NCBI GenBank assembly: GCA_965223435.1
Contig: CBDCWQ010000023.1
Location: 1,302,001-1,366,000, forward strand
Length of the DNA stretch: 64,000 nt
Reading direction: 5' to 3'
Source: CBDCWQ01 sp965223435
Lineage (GTDB): Bacteria > Myxococcota > Kuafuiibacteriia > Kuafuiibacteriales > Kuafuiibacteriaceae
Shown: in pieces, positions 47,501 through 53,498 of the stretch
How positions within the stretch are numbered: position 1 is the stretch's first letter
Layout of the letters: every line of letters starts with the position of its first letter
Notes under the pieces: model-generated
What the model was told of the DNA's origin: nothing
Database searches by the model: none
Seen by the model: only the letters and a program-made list of their open reading frames with translations
Position numbers and translations under genes: made by a program

Positions 47501-48289
47501 ACGTTCCACGAGCTCAATGCCTTGACCGTCGACGACGACGGAATTGTTTATGTGGTTGATGTGGAGCGCTGCGCGGTCTACGGTTACCAGGAAGCCAAGG
47601 GTGTGGTTGCGGTGTTGGGTTTCGTGCACGGTGACTATCCCGCTTGCCGGTATCGCGATGGCCGAACCATCCGGGACGACGGACTCGCACCCGCGGGGTT
47701 GATCGTCCGAGAGGGCAATCTTAAAACCAAAAGCACGGGCCTGGTGTACGATGAAAGCGGCCAACTGTACCTCAGCGACTATGTGGGCATTCGGGTGCTC
47801 CGAGCGGGTACCCTGACCACCGTCGCGGGACAGCGCGCCCAAGTTTCCTCCCTGTTTACTGCGGTGACACCCCGTTCCGGGTATCGAGATAGCGCCATCC
47901 CGAGCTCGGTGCGACTGCAAAAGGCCGCAGCGATGGCGCTCGGAAAACGGACCATCGGTGGCCATTCGTACAGCCTGCTGTATGTCATCGATGCGGGAGA
48001 CGTCCGGTTGGTGTTCCCGCACTCTGGGGCTACCTTTACCCTGGATATTGAGGGCGAGACCTTTCGTGAAGCCTTTGGGACCTACGCGCTCAAGGGTGTG
48101 GCGCTCGATGCCAAGCGAGACACATTGTACGTTTCTCGATCCGACACCCACCAGATTCTCAAAATTGAGAACATCTCCTCTTGTGGTGCGGGCAAGTGGT
48201 GGTGCGGCGGCGGATCTTGCTCCTATTGTTATGCGGATGATCCTGAGGCCTGTCGAGATGAAACCGGTGCGCCCATCGATCGCCGCTAG
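32522..48289 (+). CDS. Giant multidomain lipoprotein of about 5255 residues
   Basis: One unbroken frame from ATG 32522; an in-frame GTG at 32513 is also possible. LLLSLVLAC is a lipobox (Cys25). Domains in approximate order: PGRP/amidase-like (210-400; HHTGTP at 237, later Zn ligands replaced), Ig/glucodextranase-B-like repeats (430-820; 'DASGN', 'DRAGN'), FnIII-like (825-920), BNR-type propeller (920-1480), small beta-sandwich, a very long helical segment with six-hairpin-glycosidase character (1560-2810), beta domains (2880-3230), a region with HEMMH at 3409, a metzincin-like domain with a lost zinc site (3640-3917; WELAGALGMNLG), a beta domain, four WVKNNAGWW repeats (4054-4270), a TAP-like alpha/beta hydrolase (4287-4767; NPGGPGASG, GYSYGG with Ser4472, GGAFDP, NHLGHT) and an NHL propeller (4847-5220). 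It is probably surface-anchored; adhesion, envelope or predatory roles are inference. Confidence 0.9.
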   Translation: MNEKRLVHGLFLGAWSLLLSLVLACDGAGTASQDGQPFEFGRSRAGLQAGWHLVSTSSTTEISFLQGVSRDRQTLFEVDHVFRALSKQVVPKFRVAKRLRSNRTYWVHVAPKGASVRAEALSPPAGGAEAAEGHFVELAEPTPKERVGEDIYRWAFERQALVAVSSEKILKPGIYWVDHPGACDPGSWFFADAIRLVATCPVEHTPLTLVPRERWSSLGKKRVAEPFGHSPKTLVLHHTGTPQDVDVASWERLERKTKTEAELQFHYIIAKDEAGQWQVYEGRGLGTPLGALAEGGSRDEVHIAVMGTYEPWQPEHAEETAFGYDSGAPEAERQPPAGAVIRLIQLVSSLRAQFTDVEALVPYGQGFDALRPGASLSPGRGALHLAWSLHDRFFVKRDNLVPVHRFETTAQTSHVRNRPQDERGALVVRDRVPPVLFVARPPTAVAYSKTATISVLGEVYDEQLMTFSVNGIVLGQASKSFEEQIWLGRGRNTVRFFAMDASGNTTEVEKHIVYDDRRPRIEVLPPDPQTIAVSSRFGVYGRVVDDSLAELTLNQAPLEVVDGQFVIWFDRGDFEDGFFPFEVVATDAVGHESTAQFGLSFQGGQVRFEPGENTSSNQDEVLFEDPAVGFYLDVFAEQAGTDETVPHLEVKTPPSGTTFTRFERARIEGFVADDNLVMVRVNQVVLKTKNGDFATSVFLKQEETDFKFVAEDAAGNQEVVQRSLILDRDAPGVTLSHVPEGPVYAPEYTILGTIEDRYLEEASLLMPDGEKVVLELDHGRFQKPVNLDAGLNAFTVLAYDRAGNVGAQSIEVFYKTASFVASRPTEPPPLIFGWSQDGQVHLQWEAPRRFADHALIPPGVKPTYRIYRDNVLVQEQAGTRYEESPPGLEATVSFYVVAVVQGKSGPLESGRSDQIEVSLKNEASVFDVGAFESPGQVASSALAASTPLTAVSVIGGKAYTHIVFVDRGDGGERSDQIRYLKSEQLAKRDSWKQERALRTPKSSAVVTDIALSAHGVDVVVAWIETTQEGPDNGSTISEVMAVHSKDGGQSFSSPSPLRTGPTWKRTVDVAVDSQGTSHVVFGEGNKVFYAKNFEIELGDDGEPRGVFDRLMRKPADEKVQYKVRYRPHPERGCLCPHCWCDEDYLLEEEENPETGEPFGPYISWHEDVFVYEPSIAVDNQSVSIVARQRRRFDNVPVLNPFWQTMADEAPVFGDERVVLGRPTKRLVGWRKIYKTRYEPGDEALWPGLGFDAQYLYAGTLHEEESIHLIQRPLNDGALVSASGTWRAGTWVDDVYQDWRRRVMTTIDSTQAANRLSYPKISTSFGGRLVVAYEQGESQDPNLPGHNAIYVARSVDGGDSFGTPERVAEGYMPDVTVTPRGDTAIVYYGVGKAGEGNASIQVMYDAGDGWEKKGPINAARPKFIHERTHKKASDFLYGVPSVTHHEDLLLAAWVRAGQGTGGTDAIMTSRAALAKSTQKSVQLTARATATENLATPVTLECLDGYHMYARGCPGAEEVTLQVGEQTFNNPEGEFDVVATAYVPVGAVGGDATGGAGIALAGSQKGFGRTQDLDVIKSHAGGNYLKASRMRDALYSDEIHAQREFVGDDGNPDSIPLEGFKRAWAYTQGITLAQLARQRDARAGQLARALCEEGQRGIVRGSSADGAPVVKGWHFSWNTELDGFKDFRLVTGATAWTIHGLGVYLASQVERHGHIPKDDEPVARCYRQALDGLKEHRKVVTKNGVSGELVTAGWTAAGLVHADEPFALGLTEDPDERWPYYEVLDAIGYDEYAEARRPPIHPNRLIDDKKVPFGTEPVFLSEAEYRALRVRVQATNVVTEHNLDVLSVLNHAIKHADAFGLDEAALSGWRNRLRDAIFTLLWDDAEKRIITGGEVNLLSELVTNPHTAIDNCSWLSLSVDYTSLPPAQRAQLAECLQYTKDNFVRSIRFEGQAYYGTHYFKNDFKDPYIEESELQEDSYHLEATAGMILGLLYFADANPEHNQAAFFRSEAAHLWADMQLFVREHGFRYSSQRIQDLSTLLESSTAVIWFMDVYEYERSRYSDWDRPLKNYAKGFDVGAARKLVDASWEVLLGAAPVVDDEGQETGERGGPSDAGPARVSGLLVSAELPVTFDAGAFRLATSEEPKTLVTYIQDQALAIVAAVNRGDQVMAARWVDALLSTLHTTPHANGLWSQFPFVVDSLYGRPVVSYHQVATQLKAAYALAWYLKHGADHAEAKKALVEVLQGVSAVYLDHNFGGLFGLLLSGSGRPDVMRQILEGGALSVREAEAVNEALRSKDRSLLPVASVEDHVYAFFALELALEVLEGEADTDTLEALLAQVLGALQGEAFQSEGRVGPIPYASPLGLESGATVASSALYTLFSLRAGSLFDVPTLLTRLSAGIAPKAEAETGAARLAADLFGTDLGVAMARRAGASLEPRQGQLAYAMFAEMASDETPGRVKSVRDASALLLLNHPNGFMGIDAGPIVWGSSGPSIGSGPSSSRPRLAIETRYKEVVLELLTTAFQRDNFDALLQTLAYAHHVLRAIRDGVPPDAWLGAFHFRRALADVVYDLLHACEGQSAELSLAMTVGLDCTVLSAQFEVLLRQRQSSTDGMRLASVLEHPNDAFEMAQLVELYALAERKGASSGLYDSQAGSALSLALVRRAGPVLLPEDPTPVQVQARLHEHYRKVVREGASNRLQRGDALAFEFRGFRWIQSQNPVSSFQGSRILLEYRELLRLGPQVHTLARLHGRPVPGFHLIEDRLVSDPAFGDNPKQFRRLLNNHGDGDLVQLARRLNLDPGVLHATMDRGVLTESDYHKIVEALGLSDALAQDYKALFVLSPVDDLGMFLGMDSGGSGHLSVHETARAGRTDTLLVDQAGPLIDPRNTPEAHTGEIAGLLVSPSLGVRFLVGPKSPPQEATCQSLSVRHTQSAEGTWTFSAEDPWLYLRSPDEPDHRLKSHKLRVAPGVSSLIEVCFDPDAEALTHTRRLGWLRVATDGVEAGRYPVDVQDASFLLPAGRLVTTLEAPCVSYPIRNVGEAPLTWRVDYPNWVRVTASGASVDTQSASERTLSPGEERNLLVCHRLADAQASVTGLIRFMNVTDGLSTIRTLRVRDHQAADDVLSVLEAGSDTPQCPVARRSIEALDPRYWAYEILPSVVSSTDREPIAIQVTAFSSDLDAIYLRPFHGFVGEDDQDLPDRIELNDRGEGLDAVSGDQVYTGGPIYYAGPSARTLSGQQYPNGIGVTLLGELRYESAAIGDGKFAVDPQLGVLDREVFGALSPWTYTGGRVAMSDRLINVCGRSRVVESRIRETSSDHSRASAQALTTEVYDHVGSDAFDFLTLMSTYHVERIEAERDEKVSRGSHTVVRNRVQGIGLPPTDDGRAYGSPDALLGINYAGYMNGLDTANVTHEMMHQWGVYLLKGTLSDGGDHYREAVGQASLLRGHHWRREGPNHVVDCSRLTEGLAQATDFDKYLMGLVPAEAVSPFMLSTRSDLGCGQVVPKGSIQTVNVLDDIVSDVGRRTPLPANVNYRMGFVAETLGRFLTPTEKVFYETFAKTYAAPVAEGAPLPVIVPGVRDELPGNWVSISKFFGEGFSLTTDIPAPGSAAMTQEVGSTLGPKIAPTLLGTKGVVPMGSQVEHVRTQDPTCLLTKSINECFAAHAAEDTHTNIRVTIHYTPLAADQFGGSTILYLKAVVALEEAKFAAEDSGVNITYELAHMEEVAYEEGPHITADLEALEAAVLDGASGPLAQVRRELEAHDGDIAILVTGREKAHTLRAAQDVDSYAGRTGPDYPAISNGAFWGKTAQVAVVEEWTLEDDVYRWELAGALGMNLGCFPQREVLTEEEQRLLPTTYGHALVLDVQNLPDPHYTLGGRPLGSWWLAPLYSSPDLTLTEGSRIGDPERADCVRALREIAPEVAHVDGRPTRQRLEVSKTASEPAMVVTDAEGTALEPLRYVLTNVDDHPLTWRAMAWRSEFSFAFEPSSEGSLAPGESVTVIVRPDHTRMSLPEPGRYETELAFLTRGFGAISIRPVVWSHAEDTGALPGPPQGESSIPSWVKNNAGWWAEGNIDDNSFLEGLKFLIEEKIIVVPKTAPGETKSDVIPDWFKDNASWWSQGIIRDDEFVRAIEHLIKEGILWVSTDDSGVSLVFASPEDDCFLGMCWGREAFAEEQQTAPKITVPEWVKNNAGWWAEGALEEDDFMEGIRFLIEDEIIKIPPTVPSGKTREDIPDWVKNGALWWSQDRISDGEFVTGIQFLIREGLMTIDPNTSDEVDDVREESNLPGDKLPPVEPIVWRTKGPGVQIGEVSVPINYDEPDAGTIKIVVNRRRATQEKKGVIVFNPGGPGASGVNFVDVHLPTLPLDDEIKAHFDLIGFDPRGTNQSAGVTCIGGRKEVDRKWKLVAEKNDLLSYPNASDQVYRDALLSELRKDYENCEGTDDEDLLGHMGTKNVARDLEQIRKAIGENQINYIGYSYGGIIGTMFAEMFPKSVRAMILDAPALPHYSNMETKLAKAESFEKVLDRFFTFCIDQFGCSEDFRKSFFALAGQLQNGPVSLSDKSDQGSDKTVFRLTGNHLYSQMVPAMYSHKSWPQLAYALSFALENNFRPLVVDLVVAQVLAFDWGSESHPHIRCIDQQEISEDEVVAKTESFRSKAPYFGDRLQVEGLYCHEWKYPRDPLPKTVNADAVDHPIMVVGGAFDPTTPGPRSKALYEMFTHAFYVESNHLGHTVLFSGKSSCVDGMAKKFLLNLTAGSGVTRCDAFDLESELADQMLRDGFTFGSWADSLSLEEAPGVDEEEPTVDSPSSEDEARWDNADTVVAETLAPSSSIACVAEVLAGRKKQGSTDHTLTESEFDGPEHLAIDHQDGSIYVADVGNMVIRKIDIAQDKVTTVAGNGKMGISLPKDYEWTRATKISLPQVRGLAVNPTNGHVFFTVAVDVDANGIIEHSGIIEFKPNREHPLKSELRLVAGRTDEIRNEVDPVERQGWDDPADPTKITFHELNALTVDDDGIVYVVDVERCAVYGYQEAKGVVAVLGFVHGDYPACRYRDGRTIRDDGLAPAGLIVREGNLKTKSTGLVYDESGQLYLSDYVGIRVLRAGTLTTVAGQRAQVSSLFTAVTPRSGYRDSAIPSSVRLQKAAAMALGKRTIGGHSYSLLYVIDAGDVRLVFPHSGATFTLDIEGETFREAFGTYALKGVALDAKRDTLYVSRSDTHQILKIENISSCGAGKWWCGGGSCSYCYADDPEACRDETGAPIDRR
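44678..45325 (+). repeat. Four WVKNNAGWW-type repeats inside the giant lipoprotein
   Basis: Copies begin near 44678 (PSWVKNNAGWWAEG), 44825 (PDWFKDNASWWSQG), 45056 (PEWVKNNAGWWAEG) and 45202 (PDWVKNGALWWSQD). Each is about 40 residues and ends F-x-x-(G/A)-(I/L)-x-x-L-I-x-(E)-x-I/L-(I/M/W). They alternate A-B-A-B with 378 bases between the A copies, so a two-repeat unit was duplicated. This motif is familiar from surface proteins of ammonia-oxidising archaea. Confidence 0.8.
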
Positions 48290-48540
48290 GCTTGTCCCCG
48301 ACCCAAACAAGAGGCTTCATATCGCATTGACTCGAAGCCACGCGTACCCACGATGGGGGCATGGCCAAACGGAAACGGACAAACAAGGCCGAAAAGCGGG
48401 TACCCCTCACGACATGTTCTCCGATGCCCCGACATGCGCCACCATGCTGTATCTGAGCGGATTGACAGCATCGTCCGTTGGATTGATGAGGGCGAGCACG
48501 GTCGGGCCAATCGACTCACAAACGCGATATAGTCTTGTAT

Positions 48541-51111
48541 ATGTGCACTGCAACTTATCTCCGAACCGCGGCTTTTTGGTTGATTATCCATCCTTTCGTT
48601 TGGAGCTGCTCAGGTGTAGGTGAATCCAAAGAAAGCTCAGCACCTGCATCTATTCGCCCAGTCATGGCATCTTTGTGTGACTTCATTGGGCGGTGCCCCA
48701 ATGCTCTATATCCGGTTGGCGTGAAGGATCTTGAAGAGTGTATCGATACCATCTATTGGGCCCTCACTTGTCGGATCGTACGAGTGAACGATAGGCCGTC
48801 GGGAACTAAGCGTGTTCCGGTGTCGTTCACGGCGGACGAAGCCGAACAGTGCGCCGTCGATATCCAAGGGCTCACTTGCGAGGAATTTGAGTGCCTGAAT
48901 GAGGGAAGCTGTGCTGCATCGCCCGTGGGGTCGGCTTGCGGATTCTTGTTCTCGGCCTTTAGTGATGACGATGACGATGATGGAGGCGAAAAGGGTCCGG
49001 GCGAGACTTGCAGTTACCACGATCAATGTGTCAGCCAACACTACTGCTCTTTGGCCTCGTATGATGAGTCAACAGAAGCCGAGGTATGCCAAGTTTGTGT
49101 TCCACCACTCCCCGAGGGCGCCCAGTGCAGCCCGCACGACAGACGGTTGGTGCCGTGTGGCCCTGGATTTTCTTGTATGATACAGCATGACACAGGCGAA
49201 TGGCGCTGCCTGCCCAAGCGAGCCAATGGTGGTGATTGTAACCACCCCGAGCACTGCCAGAGCGGGTTTTGCAATGGCAACGCGGTCTGTGCCGATCCGA
49301 AGCACGAGGGAGATGTGTGCTCCGAGAGCGCGGACTGTATTCAAGGCCTTGTGTGCTTCGAGGGCCGTTGTGAGCCGCGACGAGAGTCGGGCTCAACCTG
49401 TGCCCAAAGCGAACACTGTCGCAGTTTTTGGTGCGAACCTTCCGATGGCCTCTGCGGCCAACGTGATGGCGAAACGTGCAGGTTGCGGTCCGGTGCGTCG
49501 TGTCGGAGTGGGTTCTGCGACGACAATAGTGGGCGATGCGCGCAGCCGCACCCGGACGGGGAAAGCTGTCAAGAAAACGGCCACTCGACTTGTGCCTCTG
49601 GCTACTGCGATCTCAACACCCTCACGTGTCAGCCGAGCCCTCGGCGCCCTCGGGGCGAAGCGTGTAGCAGCAAGGAGGAGTGTGCTGAGGGCTTGTCCTG
49701 CAGCACCGGCAACGTCCGCCGCTGCTATCGTCCGTGTGATCAGGGCTCACCCACACCCTGCCCCCACGACCAAGTCTGTTCTTATCGTAGCGGTTCCATA
49801 GAAGAGTGTCTCCCGAAACAAGCGGATGGCCTCGCATGCGAGGATGATGAGGAGTGTGAGTCAGGATATTGCAATCCAAACGATAGGTGTGCTCAGGAGC
49901 CTGACATTGGCGACGCCTGTGTATCGGGAGAGTGCCTGCCCTACGGATACTGCCAAAGGGGCGTATGTCAAAGTCGAAAGGGGCCGGGCGAAGCCTGCAG
50001 TGGGTACGATAGCTGCTTGGCTCCCTACCTCTGCCTAGAAGGAAAGTGCGTACGCATGAACCTGTCTTGCGAGCCTGCTAAGACCGGGCAAATTTGTACC
50101 TTCCTTCAGTTCTGTGACGATCAGAGCTATTGCGATCGATTGGGCACACTCCGATGTCTCCCACGCAAGGATGATGGAGATGAATGCGGCAATGACGAAA
50201 TGTGTCATATCCATTCCTACTGCGATAACGACGGCATAGGCGGGAAATGCCGCCGTCTCGGGAAAACAAACGAGCCTTGCACTGTATCAGAACAATGTGA
50301 GTCGGGGCTCCATTGCGATACGTCGATGGATTCTCCGCAATGTAAAGCACGACTTGGGGAAGGGGCGACTTGTGATGGCACAACCCCTTGCCAAATCGAA
50401 CTCAGCTGCTTTCGAGGCCAGTGCGTCAGTGGGATCGCTTCACGAGAGTGCAGCTCGATACGGCAATGCCCGCTAGGTACTTACTGTGACCACGACCGGG
50501 ATAGGTGTCACCCCTTTCCGGTTCTTGGGCAGCAGTGCGAGCCGCACGACGACTATTGCGAAGGCGAGAGCTACTGCAGTCGTTACACGCGACGCTGCGA
50601 AGCCTACAAAAGCGCGGGAGAGGAATGCGATGGGTCTCGATGGCCCTGCGAGACTCACTTGGTCTGCGGCGGAAGCCGACCAGAGGTGTGTATGCCGAAA
50701 CCAGGCGCAGGCGAGGAATGCGATTGGTATCGCGTCGGATGTGCACCTGGTCTACATTGCAACGATGCGCGAATCTGCGGCCGTCGAGCAGAATCAGGTG
50801 AGATGTGTCAGAACGATAATTGGGACAGCCTTGGTAGCAACTGCAAAGAGGGTCTTTTGTGCCAATGGGACTCCTCGACCAGAAGCCGCACCTGTGTCCC
50901 GCTGGGTAGCGCTGGAGATGAGTGCGAAGAAGACAGCAACTGCCAGCCCGGACTCTTTTGTGATCGTCTTGTGCACCCTAGCGTGTGTGCCGCCCCCAAA
51001 ACCAATGGCGAAAAATGCACTATGGCCTCTCAGTGTGTGAGTGGCATGTGTTCGGATACACTCGAACGGTGCATTGCACAACTCGAGTGTATCAACCCTG
51101 CGCGCCCATGA
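48541..51111 (+). CDS. Large Cys-rich (Dickkopf/EB-module-like) lipoprotein
   Basis: About 856 residues from ATG 48541. The N-terminus MCTATYLRTAAFWLIIHPFV plus WSCSG gives a lipobox. After a ~115-residue N-terminal domain and an Asp-rich linker (SDDDDDDGGEKG), the protein is a long chain of modules with the pattern G-x-x-C-x(5)-C-x-x-G-x-x-C-x(3-8)-C-x-(P), for example GGDCNHPEHCQSGFCNG and GEACSGYDSCLAPYLC. Such Dickkopf/EB-type arrays are typical of myxobacterial surface lipoproteins and must be rich in disulfides. Function unknown. It starts about 250 bases after the giant gene on the same strand; the gap holds no recognisable gene. Confidence 0.85.
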   Translation: MCTATYLRTAAFWLIIHPFVWSCSGVGESKESSAPASIRPVMASLCDFIGRCPNALYPVGVKDLEECIDTIYWALTCRIVRVNDRPSGTKRVPVSFTADEAEQCAVDIQGLTCEEFECLNEGSCAASPVGSACGFLFSAFSDDDDDDGGEKGPGETCSYHDQCVSQHYCSLASYDESTEAEVCQVCVPPLPEGAQCSPHDRRLVPCGPGFSCMIQHDTGEWRCLPKRANGGDCNHPEHCQSGFCNGNAVCADPKHEGDVCSESADCIQGLVCFEGRCEPRRESGSTCAQSEHCRSFWCEPSDGLCGQRDGETCRLRSGASCRSGFCDDNSGRCAQPHPDGESCQENGHSTCASGYCDLNTLTCQPSPRRPRGEACSSKEECAEGLSCSTGNVRRCYRPCDQGSPTPCPHDQVCSYRSGSIEECLPKQADGLACEDDEECESGYCNPNDRCAQEPDIGDACVSGECLPYGYCQRGVCQSRKGPGEACSGYDSCLAPYLCLEGKCVRMNLSCEPAKTGQICTFLQFCDDQSYCDRLGTLRCLPRKDDGDECGNDEMCHIHSYCDNDGIGGKCRRLGKTNEPCTVSEQCESGLHCDTSMDSPQCKARLGEGATCDGTTPCQIELSCFRGQCVSGIASRECSSIRQCPLGTYCDHDRDRCHPFPVLGQQCEPHDDYCEGESYCSRYTRRCEAYKSAGEECDGSRWPCETHLVCGGSRPEVCMPKPGAGEECDWYRVGCAPGLHCNDARICGRRAESGEMCQNDNWDSLGSNCKEGLLCQWDSSTRSRTCVPLGSAGDECEEDSNCQPGLFCDRLVHPSVCAAPKTNGEKCTMASQCVSGMCSDTLERCIAQLECINPARP

Positions 51112-51164
51112 AGGGCATCATAGCCGGAACGTGTCAACGTGAATGAGACATCCTCGCTGAGAGT

Positions 51165-51981
51165 TTAGTGTAGCTCCATCACCTCCTCTGGTTCGTCCCC
51201 GGCCGGCCAATGGTAGGCTAAGCCCAGATTGGGGGGCTCCTCTGCGCGCGACACTTTTGGGGTGTCGCTTTTGCGCAGCTCCGCCTGTGCCGGCCAGCCT
51301 CTTTGGGTGGTCAGTCGGTCCTGGGAAGCGCCAGGAAGAGCCGCAATTATAGTGGCGTTTGCGGACTCCGATTCTCGTGTTTCCTCAGGTTCCTTGGGCT
51401 TGTTGATCCACACAGCCATTGGGGGGGTGATCGCCTTCGGTCTACCCTGAACGAATCGCTCCGGGTGGGCCCGATAAGCTGCGTCGAGCACATGAACTCG
51501 CTGCAAACGTCGAGCCTCGGCCAATCCGTGGTGGACATCATGCGGTGTCATCATCGCGATCCCGCTGTGGTGATGCGTATCGTTGTACCAACGGAAAAAT
51601 TCGACCATGAACGAACGGGCATCCTCCAGGCTGCCGAACTGCTTGGGAAAGTCCGGTCGATACTTCAACGTCTTGAATTGGCTCTCCGAGAACGGGTTGT
51701 CATCCGACACGCGCGGCCGTGAATGCGTCTTCGTGACGCCCAGGTCCACAAGCAGAAGCGCCACGGGCTTGGACTCCATAGATGAACCACGATCCGCGTG
51801 CAGAGTCAGTTGGTCCTTGGTGATGCCCTGCCGATTACAAGTTTGCTCGATGAGCTTGGTCGCCAGCGATGACGATTCTCGGTCCGCTACCATCCAGCCC
51901 ACCACGTATCGACTAAAGACATCGAGGATGACGTACAGATGAAAATAGCTCCATTTTTGTGGGCCTTTCAATTTGGGTTGA
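51165..51981 (-). pseudogene. IS3-family transposase OrfB fragment, interrupted by a group II intron
   Basis: About 270 residues of an rve/DDE integrase core: KLKGPQKWSYFHLYVILD, VFSRYVVGWMVADRES, LHADRGSS (second catalytic Asp), SRPRVSDDNPFSESQFKTLK (the catalytic Glu region) and RWYNDTHHHSGI. The first catalytic Asp, normally in WDIT just before KLKGP, is missing because the reading frame runs into the 3' end of the intron at about 51982. The 5' part of the IS is not found on the other side of the intron. It cannot be active. The downstream IS end probably lies between 51112 and 51165, but no terminal repeat was confirmed. Confidence 0.85.
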
Positions 51982-52050
51982 GTAGACCGGGGGAATTTCA
52001 CCCCCAGCCCCTCCAAGAACCGGACGTGAATCTCTCAGCTCATCCGGCTC
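51982..52050 (-). ncRNA. Group II intron domains V and VI (3' end)
   Basis: On the minus strand, 52050-52017 has the 34-nt domain V pattern: it starts GAGCCGGATGAGC and ends ACGTCCGGTTC, with a GAGA-type loop. Domain VI follows (GGGGGTGAAATTCCCCC hairpin), and the sequence GGTCTAC ends at 51982, fitting the conserved AY 3' terminus of these introns. The RT stop codon lies within domain V. The next base begins the transposase exon. Confidence 0.8.
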
Positions 52051-53123
52051 CTATCGTTCAAGCCACCCGGAAAACATCCAAGCTCCCAGTGCACGAAAAG
52101 ACTCGGGTTTGAACGTGCTAAGTCATTCACATACGCCCTCGCCTGTCGCTTATGCCTAGCAAAACGACGATATTTTCTGCGGACCCACTGAACAAGGTAC
52201 GTATTGAAGTCCCGCCAAATGCGGCGGAGCCCCGTAGGGTAGAATTTTCCGTAGTACTGCTTCCAACCCCGAAGAACCGGGTTGAACATTCGGGACAGGT
52301 CTTGAAGCGTCTTTTCGTTTTTCAGCTGAACATGCCAGCTGCGCATTTGACTATGCATTGCCTGCCTCGATGCCCGACTCACGGACGGAAGAAAATTCGG
52401 ATGCACACCTCGACTTGGACTCACACAACGCCGGGGGCGAAATGTGTAGCCGAGAAAGTCGAAGCAAACCGCATCATAATCTTCTGTCCGATTCGAGTCT
52501 TTGCAATATACTATCCCTGATTTCTCGGGATGGACCTCCAAACCAACCTCGGCAAAACGCTTCCGTATTCGATTCAGTACAAACTCCGCCTGCTTCTGTG
52601 TTCGACAATGCGCCAACCCATCATCTGCGTAGCGACAAAAACGAATGCTCGGGAGCGTTCGTCGCATCCAAGAGTCAAAGGCATAGTGCAGAAACAAATT
52701 TGCCAGCAGAGGGCTGACAACACCACCTTGCGGCGTGCCACAAACCCGTTCTTCCTGCTGACCATCTGCGTGCTGCACTCGCGCACTCAACCAACGCTCG
52801 ACATACAGGATTACCCACCTGCAGTTGAAGTGTTTGCGGAGCGCCGAGAATAATAACCCATGATCAAGGTGATCAAACAGGCCCTTAATATCGAACTCCA
52901 CAACCCAGTTAAACTGCCAGCAGCGCTTCCGTGTGATTGCGAGCGCATCGTGCGCCGATTTGCCTGGACGGTATCCATAAGAATCTTCGTCAAAGATCGG
53001 CTCGAGCATGGGCTCTAGCACCAGCTTTGCCGCCGTTTGTGCTACACGATCTGAGACCGTTGGGACGGACGCTTCATAATGCACCTCCTTCAATGCGCGT
53101 TTGGGATTTGCGGCTCTTTGCAA
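52035..53123 (-). CDS. Group II intron reverse transcriptase/maturase, N-terminally truncated
   Basis: About 362 residues against roughly 420-480 for intact relatives. RT blocks visible: DRVAQTAAKLVLEPMLEPIF, SYGYRPGKSAHDAL, VEFDIKGLFDHLDHGLLF, CGTPQGGVVSPLLANLFLHY, and the catalytic YADD in CRYADDGLAH. The maturase X region is RGWKQYYGKFYP. The N-terminal RT0-RT2 part is absent, and sequence upstream (53124-53200) contains poly-G/C tracts and stops. It would have spliced and mobilised the intron together with domains V-VI immediately downstream. With the 5' intron half also missing, this is a dead remnant. Confidence 0.85.
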   Translation of the reverse strand: MQRAANPKRALKEVHYEASVPTVSDRVAQTAAKLVLEPMLEPIFDEDSYGYRPGKSAHDALAITRKRCWQFNWVVEFDIKGLFDHLDHGLLFSALRKHFNCRWVILYVERWLSARVQHADGQQEERVCGTPQGGVVSPLLANLFLHYAFDSWMRRTLPSIRFCRYADDGLAHCRTQKQAEFVLNRIRKRFAEVGLEVHPEKSGIVYCKDSNRTEDYDAVCFDFLGYTFRPRRCVSPSRGVHPNFLPSVSRASRQAMHSQMRSWHVQLKNEKTLQDLSRMFNPVLRGWKQYYGKFYPTGLRRIWRDFNTYLVQWVRRKYRRFARHKRQARAYVNDLARSNPSLFVHWELGCFPGGLNDRSRMS

Positions 53124-53498
53124 TGCGAGGGGAGGACTCAGTCCACTGGAAGGGGGGGAAGGGGGGGACGGGCACTATTATTTACCCTCGCCAGTCGCCC
53201 TGAAGGAATTTCGAGTGACCGTGATGAGACTCCGCAAACCTCTTCACGGAATATGCGCCGTATGCCTCGTAGCCCCGCATCGTTGCCGACGTATGTAGAG
53301 GCCAAACGGTCCAGAACGGTTCAGGAAAACGAAGTGGTCAGACCGAGCTCACTCGCGTTGATCCGAATCGGTTTGCGTGGTGCGGGTGAGGGAAGGGAAC
53401 GGGGCGGGCCGGTGGCTTCGGCCCGGGCCCCGTAAGGCCGAACCCGCGCTCACTTGGGCTGCGGGATTTTTAGGGGTCGGCGCAACTTGGCCGTGGGA
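53124..53498. other. Gene-free stretch at the truncated 5' edge of the intron
   Basis: Contains poly-G tracts near 53150-53170 and only very short frames. A 32-codon minus frame (53280-53182) has plausible composition but no supporting context. No group II domain I-IV sequence or 5' IS sequence was recognised. An inverted GC-rich palindrome (GGCCCGGGCC-like) near 53415-53430 could end the downstream minus gene's transcript, but no T-run follows. Confidence 0.4.

Noticed and set aside
46718..48310. Long minus-strand ORF (530 aa) opposite the 3' end of the giant gene
   Set aside because: Its sequence has no domain and mirrors the third-position GC of the plus-strand gene, which has clear hydrolase and NHL motifs there.
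53182..53280. 32-codon minus ORF upstream of the intron RT
   Set aside because: Plausible composition but no start signal, family or partner; may be residual intron sequence.
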